From NCBI RefSeq assembly GCF_032926325.1, contig NZ_CP136709.1, positions 1,091,501 through 1,155,500 of the forward strand: DNA of 64,000 bases. The letters are read 5' to 3'. The DNA comes from Aestuariibaculum lutulentum. GTDB lineage: Bacteria > Bacteroidota > Bacteroidia > Flavobacteriales > Flavobacteriaceae. Position 1 is the stretch's first letter. Each line of letters starts with the position of its first letter. The position numbers and the translations under genes are program-made. This document shows, piece after piece, positions 17,978-27,016 of this stretch. Under the pieces are notes generated by a model. The model did not search any database. It was given only the letters and a program-made list of their open reading frames with translations, and was not told where the DNA came from.

Positions 17978-19270
17978 ATGAAATATCATCCAATAGACAA
18001 CGCTCTATTTATTCACAACAGAAAGAATTTCACAGCTCAAATGAAACCGAATAGTTTGGCTGTTTTCAATTCTAACGATATTTACCCTATAGGTGCCGAT
18101 AGTACGATGCCATTTCAACAGGATCGCAATATTTTTTATTTAAGCGGTGTCGATCAGGAATCAAGTATTTTACTTTTATTCCCGGATTGTCCTAACCCAA
18201 AACACCGTGAAATACTATTCTTAACAGAAACTAACGAACATATTGCTATTTGGGAAGGTGCCAAACTTGATAAAGAACAGGCTTTTAAAACTTCAGGAAT
18301 CAAAACCGTATACTGGTTACAGGATTTCAACAAGATTTTCAAAGAAGTGATGTCACAGTGTGATACGGTTTATGTAAACACTAACGAACACTACCGCTCG
18401 AATGTGGAAACACAAACACGTGAAGATCGTTTCAACAAATGGTTAAAGGAAACTTTTCCAGCGCACAGCGTAGCGAAAAGCAATCCAATTTTACAACGTC
18501 TACGTTCGGTAAAACACCAGATTGAAATTGACTTAATTCAAAACGCCTGTAATATTACTGAAAAAGCATTCCGTCGGGTATTAGGATTTGTAAAACCAGG
18601 TGTTTGGGAATACGAGATAGAAGCTGAAATGGCTCACGAATTTTTACGCAACCGCTCAAAAGGATTTGCTTACACCCCAATTATTGCTGCAGGAAATAAT
18701 GCCAATGTGTTACACTACATTGAAAACAACCAGCAATGTAAAGACGGTGATTTAATTTTATTTGACACTGCAGCCGAATATGCAAACTATGCCAGTGATT
18801 TAAGTCGAACAATTCCTGTTTCCGGTCGTTTTAACGACAGACAAAAAGCGGTTTATAATGCTGTATTACGTGTTAAAAACGAAGCTACAAAACTACTTGT
18901 GCCAGGAACTATTTGGGCCGACTACCATGTTGAAGTTGGTAAAATGATGACTTCGGAATTATTAGGTTTAGGACTTTTAGACAAAGCCGATGTACAAAAC
19001 GAAAATCCAGACTGGCCAGCCTATAAAAAATACTTTATGCATGGTACGTCACACCACATGGGATTAGACACGCACGATTACGGTATTTTAACCGAACCAA
19101 TGCAAGCCAATATGGTATTTACTGTTGAACCTGGTATTTACATTCCTGATGAAGGTTTCGGAATTCGTTTAGAAGACGATGTTGTAGTTCAAGAGAAAGG
19201 AGGACCATTAAACTTAATGGCTAACATCCCGATTGAAGTTGAAGAAATTGAAGATTTAATGAACAGTTAA
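17978..19270 (+). CDS. pepP: Xaa-Pro aminopeptidase (aminopeptidase P)
   Basis: 430 residues, family M24B, cytoplasmic; it removes N-terminal residues that precede proline. An N-terminal creatinase-like domain is followed by the pita-bread catalytic domain. The likely dimetal ligands are D263 and D274 (LFDTAAEY...SDLSRT), H359 (HGTSHHMG), E384 (TVEPGIYI) and E399 (IRLEDDV), closely matching the spacing in E. coli PepP. The frame is open 16 codons further upstream, but the ATG at 17978 gives the family-like start and sits properly after the promoter. Confidence 0.93.
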   Translation: MKYHPIDNALFIHNRKNFTAQMKPNSLAVFNSNDIYPIGADSTMPFQQDRNIFYLSGVDQESSILLLFPDCPNPKHREILFLTETNEHIAIWEGAKLDKEQAFKTSGIKTVYWLQDFNKIFKEVMSQCDTVYVNTNEHYRSNVETQTREDRFNKWLKETFPAHSVAKSNPILQRLRSVKHQIEIDLIQNACNITEKAFRRVLGFVKPGVWEYEIEAEMAHEFLRNRSKGFAYTPIIAAGNNANVLHYIENNQQCKDGDLILFDTAAEYANYASDLSRTIPVSGRFNDRQKAVYNAVLRVKNEATKLLVPGTIWADYHVEVGKMMTSELLGLGLLDKADVQNENPDWPAYKKYFMHGTSHHMGLDTHDYGILTEPMQANMVFTVEPGIYIPDEGFGIRLEDDVVVQEKGGPLNLMANIPIEVEEIEDLMNS

Positions 19271-19300
19271 TTCATCAATCTAAATACTATAAAAAAAAAG

Positions 19301-19326
19301 AAAGGGTCGTTTTGCAACGACCCTTT
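19301..19326. terminator. Bidirectional terminator between pepP and lysC
   Basis: Arms AAAGGGTCGTT (19301-19311) and AACGACCCTTT (19316-19326) form an 11-bp perfect stem with a TTGC-type loop. A-runs on the left and T-runs on the right let it serve both converging genes. Confidence 0.88.
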
Positions 19327-19348
19327 TTAACAATACTAAAATTATAAT

Positions 19349-20674
19349 TTACAGAGTGACTAATTCAAATAAATAATCGTTTAGCTTGCTAAGTGTTTTT
19401 ATTTTATCGTTAGAATTGATTAATAGAGAAATGTTATTGTTACTTCCCCCGTATGAAATCATTCTAATTTTTACATCTTGTAAAATCTGGAACAACTTAT
19501 AAGTATCGTGGTGATTCACCACAGAGTGTCCTACTAAACATACGATACTTTGTCCCTTATCGACCTCAATAGTTGCAATTTTTTCTAATTCAACTAAAAT
19601 CTTGTCTAAGTTTTTATCATCATCAATGGTTAACGACACAGCAACTTCTGAAGTTGTAATCATATCGATTGACGTTTTATAAACTTCAAATATTTCGAAT
19701 ACTTTCTTTAAGAAACCATGAGCATTTAACATGCGCGCCGATTTAATCTTAATAGCAGTGATACCATCTTTTGCTGCAATAGCTTTAATACCAACTTCAG
19801 AATGATTGTTGTTAATTAAAGTACCATGAGCCTCAGGGTTCATTGTATTCTTTAAACGCACCGGAATATTATCTTCTCTTACCGGCGTTACCGTTTGTGG
19901 GTGTAATATTTTTGCTCCGAAATATGCTAACTCAGCCGCCTCATCAAACGATAAATTTGAAATTGGTCTGGTATTTTCAACATATCTCGGGTCGTTATTA
20001 TGCATACCGTCGATATCAGTCCAGATTTGAACCTCTTCAGCTATAATAGCTGCTCCAATAATAGTCGCAGTATAATCGCTTCCGCCGCGTTGCAGGTTAG
20101 AAATTTCACCTTCAGCATCTAAACAAATAAATCCTTGAGTGATATAAATCTCAGCATCCTCTGCATTTTCTAAAACCGTTTTTAAATGCGATTTTATATA
20201 ATTTAAATCCGGATCTTTTTCAGCATCAATACGCATAAAACTTAAAGCCGGCAATAAAGTAGAACTTACACCTTCTTGCTTTAAGTAAGCATTTACCATA
20301 TAAGTTGATAAAATTTCACCTTGTGCTAAAATTTCATTTTCTAAAACTTGAGTAAAGGCTTTTTCAGTCGCTCCTAACAACAAAGCAAATACTTCAGAAA
20401 CATAAGCCTGAACATCGGCATTTAATTCTGTATTGGTATTTAACAGGTTATTTACAACTACTTTATATGTTTCATGAAGGCTATTTACTTTATTAGCCGC
20501 TTCACTTGCATTTCCTTTTTCAATATCCTTGGCTATAGACACTAAATGATTGGTCGTACCAGACATTGCCGATAATACCACAATTTTCTTATCTCCATCA
20601 TTAATAATGTTTTTCACATTACTAATACTCTCTACCGACCCTACCGAGGTCCCTCCAAATTTTAATACTTTCAT
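19349..20674 (-). CDS. lysC: Aspartate kinase, monofunctional with ACT domains
   Basis: 441 residues. It phosphorylates L-aspartate, the first step toward lysine, threonine, methionine and diaminopimelate. The N-terminal amino-acid kinase domain starts MKVLKFGGTSVGS, with the substrate/ATP regions QRGGSDYTAT and YFGAKILHP. Residues from about 300 form two ACT domains (AVSLTIDDD..., IRMISYGGSNNNISLLI), which normally bind lysine or threonine for feedback control. There is no homoserine dehydrogenase fusion. It is divergent from an ACT-domain protein gene 180 bp away. Confidence 0.93.
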   Translation of the reverse strand: MKVLKFGGTSVGSVESISNVKNIINDGDKKIVVLSAMSGTTNHLVSIAKDIEKGNASEAANKVNSLHETYKVVVNNLLNTNTELNADVQAYVSEVFALLLGATEKAFTQVLENEILAQGEILSTYMVNAYLKQEGVSSTLLPALSFMRIDAEKDPDLNYIKSHLKTVLENAEDAEIYITQGFICLDAEGEISNLQRGGSDYTATIIGAAIIAEEVQIWTDIDGMHNNDPRYVENTRPISNLSFDEAAELAYFGAKILHPQTVTPVREDNIPVRLKNTMNPEAHGTLINNNHSEVGIKAIAAKDGITAIKIKSARMLNAHGFLKKVFEIFEVYKTSIDMITTSEVAVSLTIDDDKNLDKILVELEKIATIEVDKGQSIVCLVGHSVVNHHDTYKLFQILQDVKIRMISYGGSNNNISLLINSNDKIKTLSKLNDYLFELVTL

Positions 20675-20824
20675 ATTAATGAATACTTAATGTATTTAGT
20701 GTTCTTTACTGGTAAATACTATTTCACTATGTTGAAAATTCCTATTACCAGCTTCATTTTCATTATTTTGAGTGCTAAACTATAACTCCTTTCTATAAAA
20801 AAGATATTTATTAAAAAATATGTT

Positions 20825-20832
20825 TACTTTTG
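20825..20832 (+). promoter_or_regulatory. Candidate -7 promoter element of the ACT-domain gene
   Basis: TACTTTTG matches TAnnTTTG and lies 22 nt before the ATG at 20855. No clear TTTG -33 element sits at the expected distance. Confidence 0.45.
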
Positions 20833-20854
20833 CACATATTGTTAAATAATTAAC

Positions 20855-21511
20855 ATGAAGACTGTATCAAACTGTGTTGAAGACATTTTAATAACACAAC
20901 CTTATTTAGAGGAAGCGCTTTCGCGGAACATAATAAATTTTAGCGCCTTAGCTATCGAGCTCACCGAACCTATTAGTAAAATGCTAAAGAAAGACGTGAA
21001 ACCTGGCGCTATTATGATGGCTTTAAGACGTTATAATCCGCCAACAACATTATCCAATTCGGTAAAGATGAAAAAGGTAATGCAAAATTTGGGAGATATT
21101 ACCGTACGCTCGAACCTAACCGATTTTACAGTTAAAAATTCTGATACTATTATTGATAATCACGCCAAGATTTTAGAGCGCATCAATCAGGAACCAAAAT
21201 TATTCTACACCTTTACTCGCGGTATTCACGAAAGTAATCTGATTGTTTCTAGCAGTTTGGATGGCTTTGTTAAAGAATGTTTAGGTAACGAAACGTTTTT
21301 AGCATCGCAAACAGGGTTATCGGCCATTTGTGTTAACCTTCCGGAAGACAACTCTAAAATCGCAGGTTTATACTATCACTTCTTTAAACGTTTAGCCTGG
21401 GAAGGCATTGTTTTATATGAAGTGATTTCAACCACAAACGAGTTTACTATATTGGTAGAAGACGAATTTGTAGACAAAGCCTTTGCTGCCATTAAAAAGG
21501 TTAAAGCTTAA
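20855..21511 (+). CDS. ACT-domain protein with possible N-terminal winged helix
   Basis: 218 residues, soluble. The N-terminal 70 residues (LEEALSRNIINFSALAIELTEP...GAIMMALRRY) look helical and resemble a small winged-helix or DNA-binding module. The C-terminal 70 residues (AICVNLPEDNSKIAGLYYHFFKRLAWEGIVLYEVI...EFTILVEDEFVDKAFAAI) match the beta-alpha-beta-beta-alpha-beta pattern of aspartokinase ACT domains. Kinase motifs are absent. Being divergent from lysC, it may be an amino-acid-responsive regulator, but that is inference. It is followed 8 bp later by the hydrolase gene. Confidence 0.7.
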   Translation: MKTVSNCVEDILITQPYLEEALSRNIINFSALAIELTEPISKMLKKDVKPGAIMMALRRYNPPTTLSNSVKMKKVMQNLGDITVRSNLTDFTVKNSDTIIDNHAKILERINQEPKLFYTFTRGIHESNLIVSSSLDGFVKECLGNETFLASQTGLSAICVNLPEDNSKIAGLYYHFFKRLAWEGIVLYEVISTTNEFTILVEDEFVDKAFAAIKKVKA

Positions 21512-21519
21512 CTCCGTTT

Positions 21520-22299
21520 ATGAATTTAGTTTACAAAAACACTTCAATAAGCTATACCGATAACGGGACAGGTAATGCGGTAGTTCTACTTCACGGCTTT
21601 TTAGAAAACAAAACCATGTGGGAGCCTTTCCTTCCGGAATTTTCAAAAAAGCATCGTATAATTTGTATAGACCTTTTAGGTCATGGTGAAACCGGATGTC
21701 TGGGATATGTTCATTCTATGGAACTTATGGCAGAAACTGTAGAAGCGTTATTAAATCATTTAAATATTGAAAAAGCAACATTTATCGGACATTCTATGGG
21801 AGGCTATGTAGCTTTAGCATTCGCTGAGAAACATCCTAAAAGAGTAAATGGTATTTGTTTAATGAATTCTACAGCTAAAGAAGACAACCCTGAACGGAAA
21901 TTAGGTAGAGACCGAGCCATTGAAGCGGTAAAACAAAACCATAGAACCTTTATAAGGATTGCCGTTAATAATTTATTCCGACCAAAAAACAGAAAAATAT
22001 ACGCGGAAAAGATAAAAGAGGTTGTCGACAATGCTTTGCTAACACCGCTTCAAGGGATTATTGCAGCTCTGGAAGGGATGAAAATAAGACCAAACCGGGA
22101 ACATATTCTGGAAGCTCATGAATTTGATAAACTCATGATGATCAGTAAAAAAGACCCTGTTCTTGACTATAATAACCTAATCAGTCAAACCAAACACAGA
22201 GATGTAAAAGTTGTTGAATTTCCAGACGGACATATGGCTCATATTGAAAATATGAAAGAATTTTCATCTAACACATTGCATTTCATCGAAAATTTATAG
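21520..22299 (+). CDS. Alpha/beta hydrolase
   Basis: 259 residues, cytoplasmic. The nucleophile elbow GHSMGG places Ser92 as nucleophile, the oxyanion-hole motif is LLHGFLEN near residue 24, and the closing DGHMAHIE supplies the catalytic His. An Asp near SKKDPV probably completes the triad. Substrate is unknown; the fold includes esterases, MenH-like enzymes and C-C hydrolases. It lies 8 bp after the ACT-domain gene, so the two are probably co-transcribed. Confidence 0.85.
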   Translation: MNLVYKNTSISYTDNGTGNAVVLLHGFLENKTMWEPFLPEFSKKHRIICIDLLGHGETGCLGYVHSMELMAETVEALLNHLNIEKATFIGHSMGGYVALAFAEKHPKRVNGICLMNSTAKEDNPERKLGRDRAIEAVKQNHRTFIRIAVNNLFRPKNRKIYAEKIKEVVDNALLTPLQGIIAALEGMKIRPNREHILEAHEFDKLMMISKKDPVLDYNNLISQTKHRDVKVVEFPDGHMAHIENMKEFSSNTLHFIENL

Positions 22300-22361
22300 C
22301 ATTTTGTCGTTTGTTTGCTTTTTTTAACTAAGTTTAAATCAACAAATTAACCACAAAAATC

Positions 22362-22628
22362 ATGAAAACAACTACAAACACCCCAGCATTTATACCGAAA
22401 ATGTACTGTAGTCTTTTCGGTCATAACTACAAAGTAACTAAGCAAGTGACGTATCATGTTAAAGAATACACCTGTTCACATTGCAAAAAGCAGTTAACAA
22501 CAAATAGCAACGGCAATTTAATTGAATTAACACCAAAGTTTCAGGAAATCAACGCTATTTTAGAGCGTATTCACCACTCAAGAATGGAACGTAAACAAAG
22601 AAAAGTTATCGCCTCTTCTGTATATTAA
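22362..22628 (+). CDS. Small zinc-ribbon-like protein
   Basis: 88 residues, basic at the C-terminus. MYCSLFGHNYKV followed by EYTCSHCKKQL gives one single Cys and a CxxC pair with nearby His, suggesting a small metal-binding fold of the DUF1660-like type. The rest (EINAILERIHHSRMERKQRK) is a basic helix that could contact nucleic acid. Function unknown. It is 62 bp downstream of the hydrolase gene and may be independent. Confidence 0.65.
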   Translation: MKTTTNTPAFIPKMYCSLFGHNYKVTKQVTYHVKEYTCSHCKKQLTTNSNGNLIELTPKFQEINAILERIHHSRMERKQRKVIASSVY

Positions 22629-22752
22629 CTTCCTGAATTCCAATTTGCTTTTTATTCCGACAAGATTTAGGGTTCACAACACTCTAAACACATCTCCCTA
22701 CGCCTCAATTAAAACATCAGGCTTCAAAAAAAAAATAATACCTAAAAATTAA

Positions 22753-23790
22753 TTACTCGTTAAAGTTTTTCCAACCCTGAGCTTTAATAGAAATTTTAGT
22801 TTCTGCCCTTGTTACCAGATGCATTCCAGCGCTTTCCTCGGTAATATAACCAATAATGGTTAAATTAGGATTTGCTTTAATTTTAGGATAATCGTCTTGA
22901 GAAATCGTCATTAACAATTCATAATCCTCGCCCCCGTTTAGAGCCACTGTAGTACTATCAATATTAAATTCTTCGCATGTAGAAATCACCTGAGGATCTA
23001 AAGGAATTTTAGATTCATATAAATCGCAACCTACCTTACTTTGCTTACAGATATGCATAATTTCAGAAGACAAGCCGTCGCTAATATCAATCATCGATGT
23101 TGGCTTCACATCTAAATCGTTAAGCAACTTAACAATATCCTTTCTAGCTTCAGGTTTTAACTGACGCTCGATTAAGTATGTATACTGATCTAAATCCGGT
23201 TGATTATTAGGGTTAACTTTAAACACCTCCTTTTCACGTTCTAACACTTGTAAACCCATGTACGCTGCTCCCAAATCTCCGGTAACCACTAATAAATCGT
23301 TAGGTTTTGCTCCACTGCGGTATACCTCATTTTCTACTTCACCTAAAGCCGTTACAGAAATTAAAAGGCCCTTATTTGAAGACGTTGTATCACCTCCAAT
23401 CACATCAATATTATAAATTTTGGCAGCCGTTTCAATACCTGAATAAATTTCTTCTAAAGCCTCTAAAGGAAAACGATTCGAAACTGCAATAGAAACAGTA
23501 ATTTGTGTAGCCGTAGCATTCATAGCATACACATCAGATAGATTCACAATCACCGACTTATAACCTAAGTGTTTTAAAGGCATATAACTTAAATCGAAGT
23601 GTACGCCTTCAACTAATAAATCGGTTGTTACAACAACTTTTTTCTTAAAATCAAGCACCGCGGCATCATCACCAATACCTTTCACTGTCGATTTATGATT
23701 AATTACAAAATTCTTAGTCAGGTGGTCTATCAATCCAAACTCTCCTAAAGTACTTAAATCTGTACGTTGCTGGTTTTTATCTTCTATCAT
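22753..23790 (-). CDS. thiL: Thiamine-monophosphate kinase
   Basis: 345 residues. It phosphorylates thiamine monophosphate to thiamine diphosphate with ATP. The family hallmark GIGDDAAVLDF is near residues 38-48, followed by TTDLLVEGVHFDL, NLSDVYAMNA and GGDTTSS, and the ATP-binding region DISDGLSSEI and ALNGGEDYELL later. It is a single gene, divergent from the suf cluster by 228 bp. No THI-box riboswitch was recognised upstream. Confidence 0.93.
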   Translation of the reverse strand: MIEDKNQQRTDLSTLGEFGLIDHLTKNFVINHKSTVKGIGDDAAVLDFKKKVVVTTDLLVEGVHFDLSYMPLKHLGYKSVIVNLSDVYAMNATATQITVSIAVSNRFPLEALEEIYSGIETAAKIYNIDVIGGDTTSSNKGLLISVTALGEVENEVYRSGAKPNDLLVVTGDLGAAYMGLQVLEREKEVFKVNPNNQPDLDQYTYLIERQLKPEARKDIVKLLNDLDVKPTSMIDISDGLSSEIMHICKQSKVGCDLYESKIPLDPQVISTCEEFNIDSTTVALNGGEDYELLMTISQDDYPKIKANPNLTIIGYITEESAGMHLVTRAETKISIKAQGWKNFNE

Positions 23791-23971
23791 GCTGCAAAAA
23801 TAAGAAGCTTATTTAGATAATGGAATATCAAAAGCCTAATAAAAATTCAAATTATTCGCCTAATAACTAAAAATATACAACAAACACCTGATTTTTCAAA
23901 CAATAAGAAAAACCTATAAAACTATATACTAATATAATGTTAGGCTCTATGGTAATCCGCGACTTATATTG

Positions 23972-23979
23972 TATATTTG
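23972..23979 (+). promoter_or_regulatory. Candidate -7 element of the suf promoter
   Basis: TATATTTG matches TAnnTTTG exactly, 39 nt before the sufA ATG. The -33 position shows no clear TTTG. No IscR- or Fur-like operator could be assigned by eye. Confidence 0.5.
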
Positions 23980-24018
23980 CAGTCAATTTTGACAATATAT
24001 ATTTTTATATAGATAATT

Positions 24019-24348
24019 ATGATAAAAGTTTCTGAAACAGCTAAGAAAAAAGTTATCGAGCTTATGCAGGAAGATGGCTTTGACCCGACTACCGATTATA
24101 TTCGTGTTGGGGTAAAAAGTGGCGGTTGTTCTGGGCTATCTTACGATTTAAAGTTTGATAAAGAAAAAGTGGAAGACGATAAAGTTTTTGAAGACAATGG
24201 TGTTCAAATTATTGTTGACAAAAAAAGCTTTTTATACCTAATAGGAACGACTCTGGAATATTCTGGAGGATTAAACGGTACCGGATTTGTATTTAACAAC
24301 CCGAATGCCAACAGAACTTGTGGTTGTGGTGAATCTTTTTCACTTTAA
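24019..24348 (+). CDS. sufA: A-type Fe-S carrier protein (SufA/ErpA/IscA family)
   Basis: 109 residues, cytoplasmic. It receives Fe-S clusters from the SufBCD scaffold and delivers them to target enzymes. The three cluster-binding cysteines are C37 (GGCSGLSY), C101 and C103 (CGCGESF at the C-terminus). The family length and motif spacing are normal. It is the first gene of the suf cluster, 18 bp before sufB. SufA, IscA and ErpA cannot be told apart by sequence alone; the symbol follows the operon context. Confidence 0.92.
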   Translation: MIKVSETAKKKVIELMQEDGFDPTTDYIRVGVKSGGCSGLSYDLKFDKEKVEDDKVFEDNGVQIIVDKKSFLYLIGTTLEYSGGLNGTGFVFNNPNANRTCGCGESFSL

Positions 24349-24366
24349 ATCTATAATTGAAGACTG

Positions 24367-25815
24367 ATGAGTAAATATACTGAAGACGATTTAAGAGAAG
24401 AACTTAAGACTAAAGAATACGAATACGGATTTTACACCGATATTGAATCTGAAACATTCCCTGTTGGTTTAAATGAAGACATAGTACGTGCTATTTCTGT
24501 AAAAAAAGAGGAGCCGGAATGGATGACCGAGTGGCGTTTAGAAGCCTTTCGTATCTGGCAAGGTATGACCGAACCGGAATGGGCTAACGTACACTACGAA
24601 AAACCAGATTTCCAAGCTATTTCGTATTATTCAGCACCAAATAAAAAGCCTAAATACGATAGTTTAGACGAGGTTGATCCAGAATTACTGGCAACTTTCG
24701 AAAAATTAGGTATCTCTTTAGATGAACAAAAGAAATTAGCTGGTGTAGCTATGGATGTGGTTGTCGATTCTGTATCGGTAGCAACAACCTTTAAAAAGAC
24801 TTTAGCTGAACAAGGTATTATTTTCTGCTCGATTTCTGAGGCTATTAAAGAACACCCTGAATTAGTAAAAAAATATATCGGAACTGTAGTACCAAAAACA
24901 GATAACTTCTATGCGGCCTTAAACAGTGCAGTATTTAGTGATGGTAGTTTCTGTTACATTCCAAAAGGTGTTAGATGTCCTATGGAATTATCAACATACT
25001 TCCGTATCAATCAAGCCGGAACTGGTCAGTTTGAAAGAACATTGGTTATTGCTGATGAAGGCAGTTATGTAAGTTACCTTGAAGGTTGTACAGCACCAAG
25101 TCGTGATGAAAACCAATTACACGCTGCTGTTGTTGAGCTTATCGCTTTAGACGACGCTGAAATTAAATACAGTACCGTACAAAACTGGTTCCCTGGTAAT
25201 GCCGAAGGTAAAGGTGGTGTTTACAACTTCGTTACCAAACGTGGTTTATGTGAAAAGAACGCTAAAATCTCTTGGACTCAAGTAGAAACCGGAAGTGCTG
25301 TAACCTGGAAATACCCTTCATGTGTATTAAAAGGTGATAATTCGGTTGGGGAGTTTTACTCAATCGCCGTAACCAATAACTTCCAGCAAGCCGATACCGG
25401 AACGAAGATGATTCACCTTGGTAAAAACACAAAATCTACTATTATTTCAAAAGGTATTTCAGCAGGTAAATCACAAAACTCATACCGTGGATTGGTACAA
25501 ATTGCAAGTCGTGCCGAAAACGCTCGTAACTTCTCGCAATGTGATAGTTTACTAATGGGTAACGAGTGTGGTGCGCATACCTTTCCGTATATCGAAGCTA
25601 AAAATAAAACGGCTCAAATCGAGCACGAGGCTACAACAAGTAAAATTGGTGAAGACCAGATTTTCTATTGTAACCAACGTGGTATCGATACCGAAAAAGC
25701 GATTGCACTTATCGTAAACGGATTCAGCAAAGAGGTACTTAATAAGTTACCAATGGAATTCGCGGTTGAAGCTCAAAAATTATTAGAAATAAGCTTAGAA
25801 GGAAGCGTTGGATAA
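24367..25815 (+). CDS. sufB: Fe-S cluster assembly scaffold subunit SufB
   Basis: 482 residues. SufB is the scaffold on which clusters are built with SufC and SufD. Recognisable are the N-terminal helical region, the FCYIPKGVRCPMELSTYFRIN segment and the right-handed beta-helix core. The core includes SYLEGCTAPSRDENQLHAAVVEL and CDSLLMGNECGAHTFPYIE. Length is typical. It is followed 11 bp later by a lipoprotein gene that sits between sufB and sufC. Confidence 0.96.
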   Translation: MSKYTEDDLREELKTKEYEYGFYTDIESETFPVGLNEDIVRAISVKKEEPEWMTEWRLEAFRIWQGMTEPEWANVHYEKPDFQAISYYSAPNKKPKYDSLDEVDPELLATFEKLGISLDEQKKLAGVAMDVVVDSVSVATTFKKTLAEQGIIFCSISEAIKEHPELVKKYIGTVVPKTDNFYAALNSAVFSDGSFCYIPKGVRCPMELSTYFRINQAGTGQFERTLVIADEGSYVSYLEGCTAPSRDENQLHAAVVELIALDDAEIKYSTVQNWFPGNAEGKGGVYNFVTKRGLCEKNAKISWTQVETGSAVTWKYPSCVLKGDNSVGEFYSIAVTNNFQQADTGTKMIHLGKNTKSTIISKGISAGKSQNSYRGLVQIASRAENARNFSQCDSLLMGNECGAHTFPYIEAKNKTAQIEHEATTSKIGEDQIFYCNQRGIDTEKAIALIVNGFSKEVLNKLPMEFAVEAQKLLEISLEGSVG

Positions 25816-25826
25816 ATCTCTATAGC

Positions 25827-26249
25827 ATGAAAAAAACATTTGTTTTACTGTTAACTCTTTCTGTTTTAACAGCGTGTAAAAGCGATAAAAAAACAGAAAC
25901 TACCGAAGAAACAATCACAGCCGATAGTCCAGAAAGAACTGCGAAACAAAGTGATGGGTTAACCCTTTTAAAAGGTGACTTTGTGTATTTCGATGGTGCA
26001 GCTGTAATACAAACACATGCCGATATTTATGGAGTATTTATTACCGATAAAATGAAAGAGCTTAATAAGCTTGCCGAAAAATATAAACAGGAACCTACTG
26101 ATATGGTTCCGGTAGAAATAAGAGGAAAAATCACAAATAAAAAAGACGATAAAATTCTTTGGGATAATAAAGTTGAAGTGGTTGAAATATTAAACGTTTC
26201 TAAACCCAATCCAGAGAGTAACAATGTTGTAAAACTAGGACAAGAATAG
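25827..26249 (+). CDS. Lipoprotein with NlpE-C-like OB-fold domain, inside suf operon
   Basis: 140 residues. The signal peptide ends in a lipobox (LTAC, Cys17), followed by an acidic/Thr-rich linker to about residue 45. The domain from GLTLLKGDFVYFDGAAVIQ to VPVEIRGKITN looks to me like the C-terminal OB domain of NlpE (pattern: LRG-FxYxADAAxFxxC...PVLLxxEGxF). The His-containing QTHADIYGV replaces the Cys-rich segment. NlpE senses copper and envelope stress, but transfer of that role here is speculative. It has 11 bp to sufB and 2 bp to sufC, so it is co-transcribed and probably translationally coupled with cytosolic Fe-S genes, which is odd for an exported protein. Confidence 0.75.
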   Translation: MKKTFVLLLTLSVLTACKSDKKTETTEETITADSPERTAKQSDGLTLLKGDFVYFDGAAVIQTHADIYGVFITDKMKELNKLAEKYKQEPTDMVPVEIRGKITNKKDDKILWDNKVEVVEILNVSKPNPESNNVVKLGQE

Positions 26250-26251
26250 TT

Positions 26252-27007
26252 ATGTTAAAAATTGAGAATTTACACGCTCGTGTTGAGGATAAAGCGATTT
26301 TAAGAGGTATTAACCTTGAAGTTAAACCAGGTGAAGTACACGCTATTATGGGACCTAACGGTTCTGGAAAAAGTACCTTATCATCTGTAATCGCTGGAAA
26401 AGAAGAGTACGAAGTTACCGATGGTAGCATCATTTTTGATGGTGAAGATATTGACGAATTAGCGGCCGAAGAGCGCGCACACAAAGGTATCTTCTTATCA
26501 TTTCAATATCCGGTAGAAATTCCTGGAGTTTCAGTAACAAACTTCATGAAAACAGCTATTAATGAAACTCGTAAAGCTCAGGGATTAGAAGAAATGCCTG
26601 CTAAAGACATGCTAAAATTAATCCGTGAGAAATCGGAGCTTTTAGAAATCGATCGCAAATTTTTATCTCGTTCTTTAAACGAAGGGTTCTCTGGTGGTGA
26701 AAAGAAACGTAACGAGATTTTCCAAATGGCTATGTTAGATCCTAAATTAGCTATTCTTGATGAAACTGACTCTGGCTTAGATATCGATGCGTTACGTATT
26801 GTTGCTAACGGAGTTAATAAATTAAAAAATGAAAATAATGCGGTTGTAGTTATTACACACTACCAACGTTTATTAGATTATATCGTACCGGATTTCGTTC
26901 ACGTTTTATACAACGGACGTATTGTTAAATCTGGAGGAAAAGAATTAGCTCACGAATTAGAAGAGAAAGGTTACGACTGGATTAAAGAAGAAGTGAACGC
27001 TAAATAA
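26252..27007 (+). CDS. sufC: Fe-S cluster assembly ATPase SufC
   Basis: 251 residues, ABC-type ATPase without membrane domain, partner of SufB and SufD. Walker A is GPNGSGKST (residues 34-42). The signature is FSGGEKKR in place of LSGGQ, as is usual for SufC. Walker B is LAILDETDSGLD. It powers conformational change of the SufBD scaffold. It is followed 9 bp later by sufD. Confidence 0.97.
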   Translation: MLKIENLHARVEDKAILRGINLEVKPGEVHAIMGPNGSGKSTLSSVIAGKEEYEVTDGSIIFDGEDIDELAAEERAHKGIFLSFQYPVEIPGVSVTNFMKTAINETRKAQGLEEMPAKDMLKLIREKSELLEIDRKFLSRSLNEGFSGGEKKRNEIFQMAMLDPKLAILDETDSGLDIDALRIVANGVNKLKNENNAVVVITHYQRLLDYIVPDFVHVLYNGRIVKSGGKELAHELEEKGYDWIKEEVNAK

Positions 27008-27016
27008 ACCGAGCAA

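Noticed and set aside
22629..22752. Possible terminator or THI-box upstream or downstream of thiL
   Set aside because: No stable hairpin or riboswitch core was found; thiL has no recognisable leader at 23791-24018.
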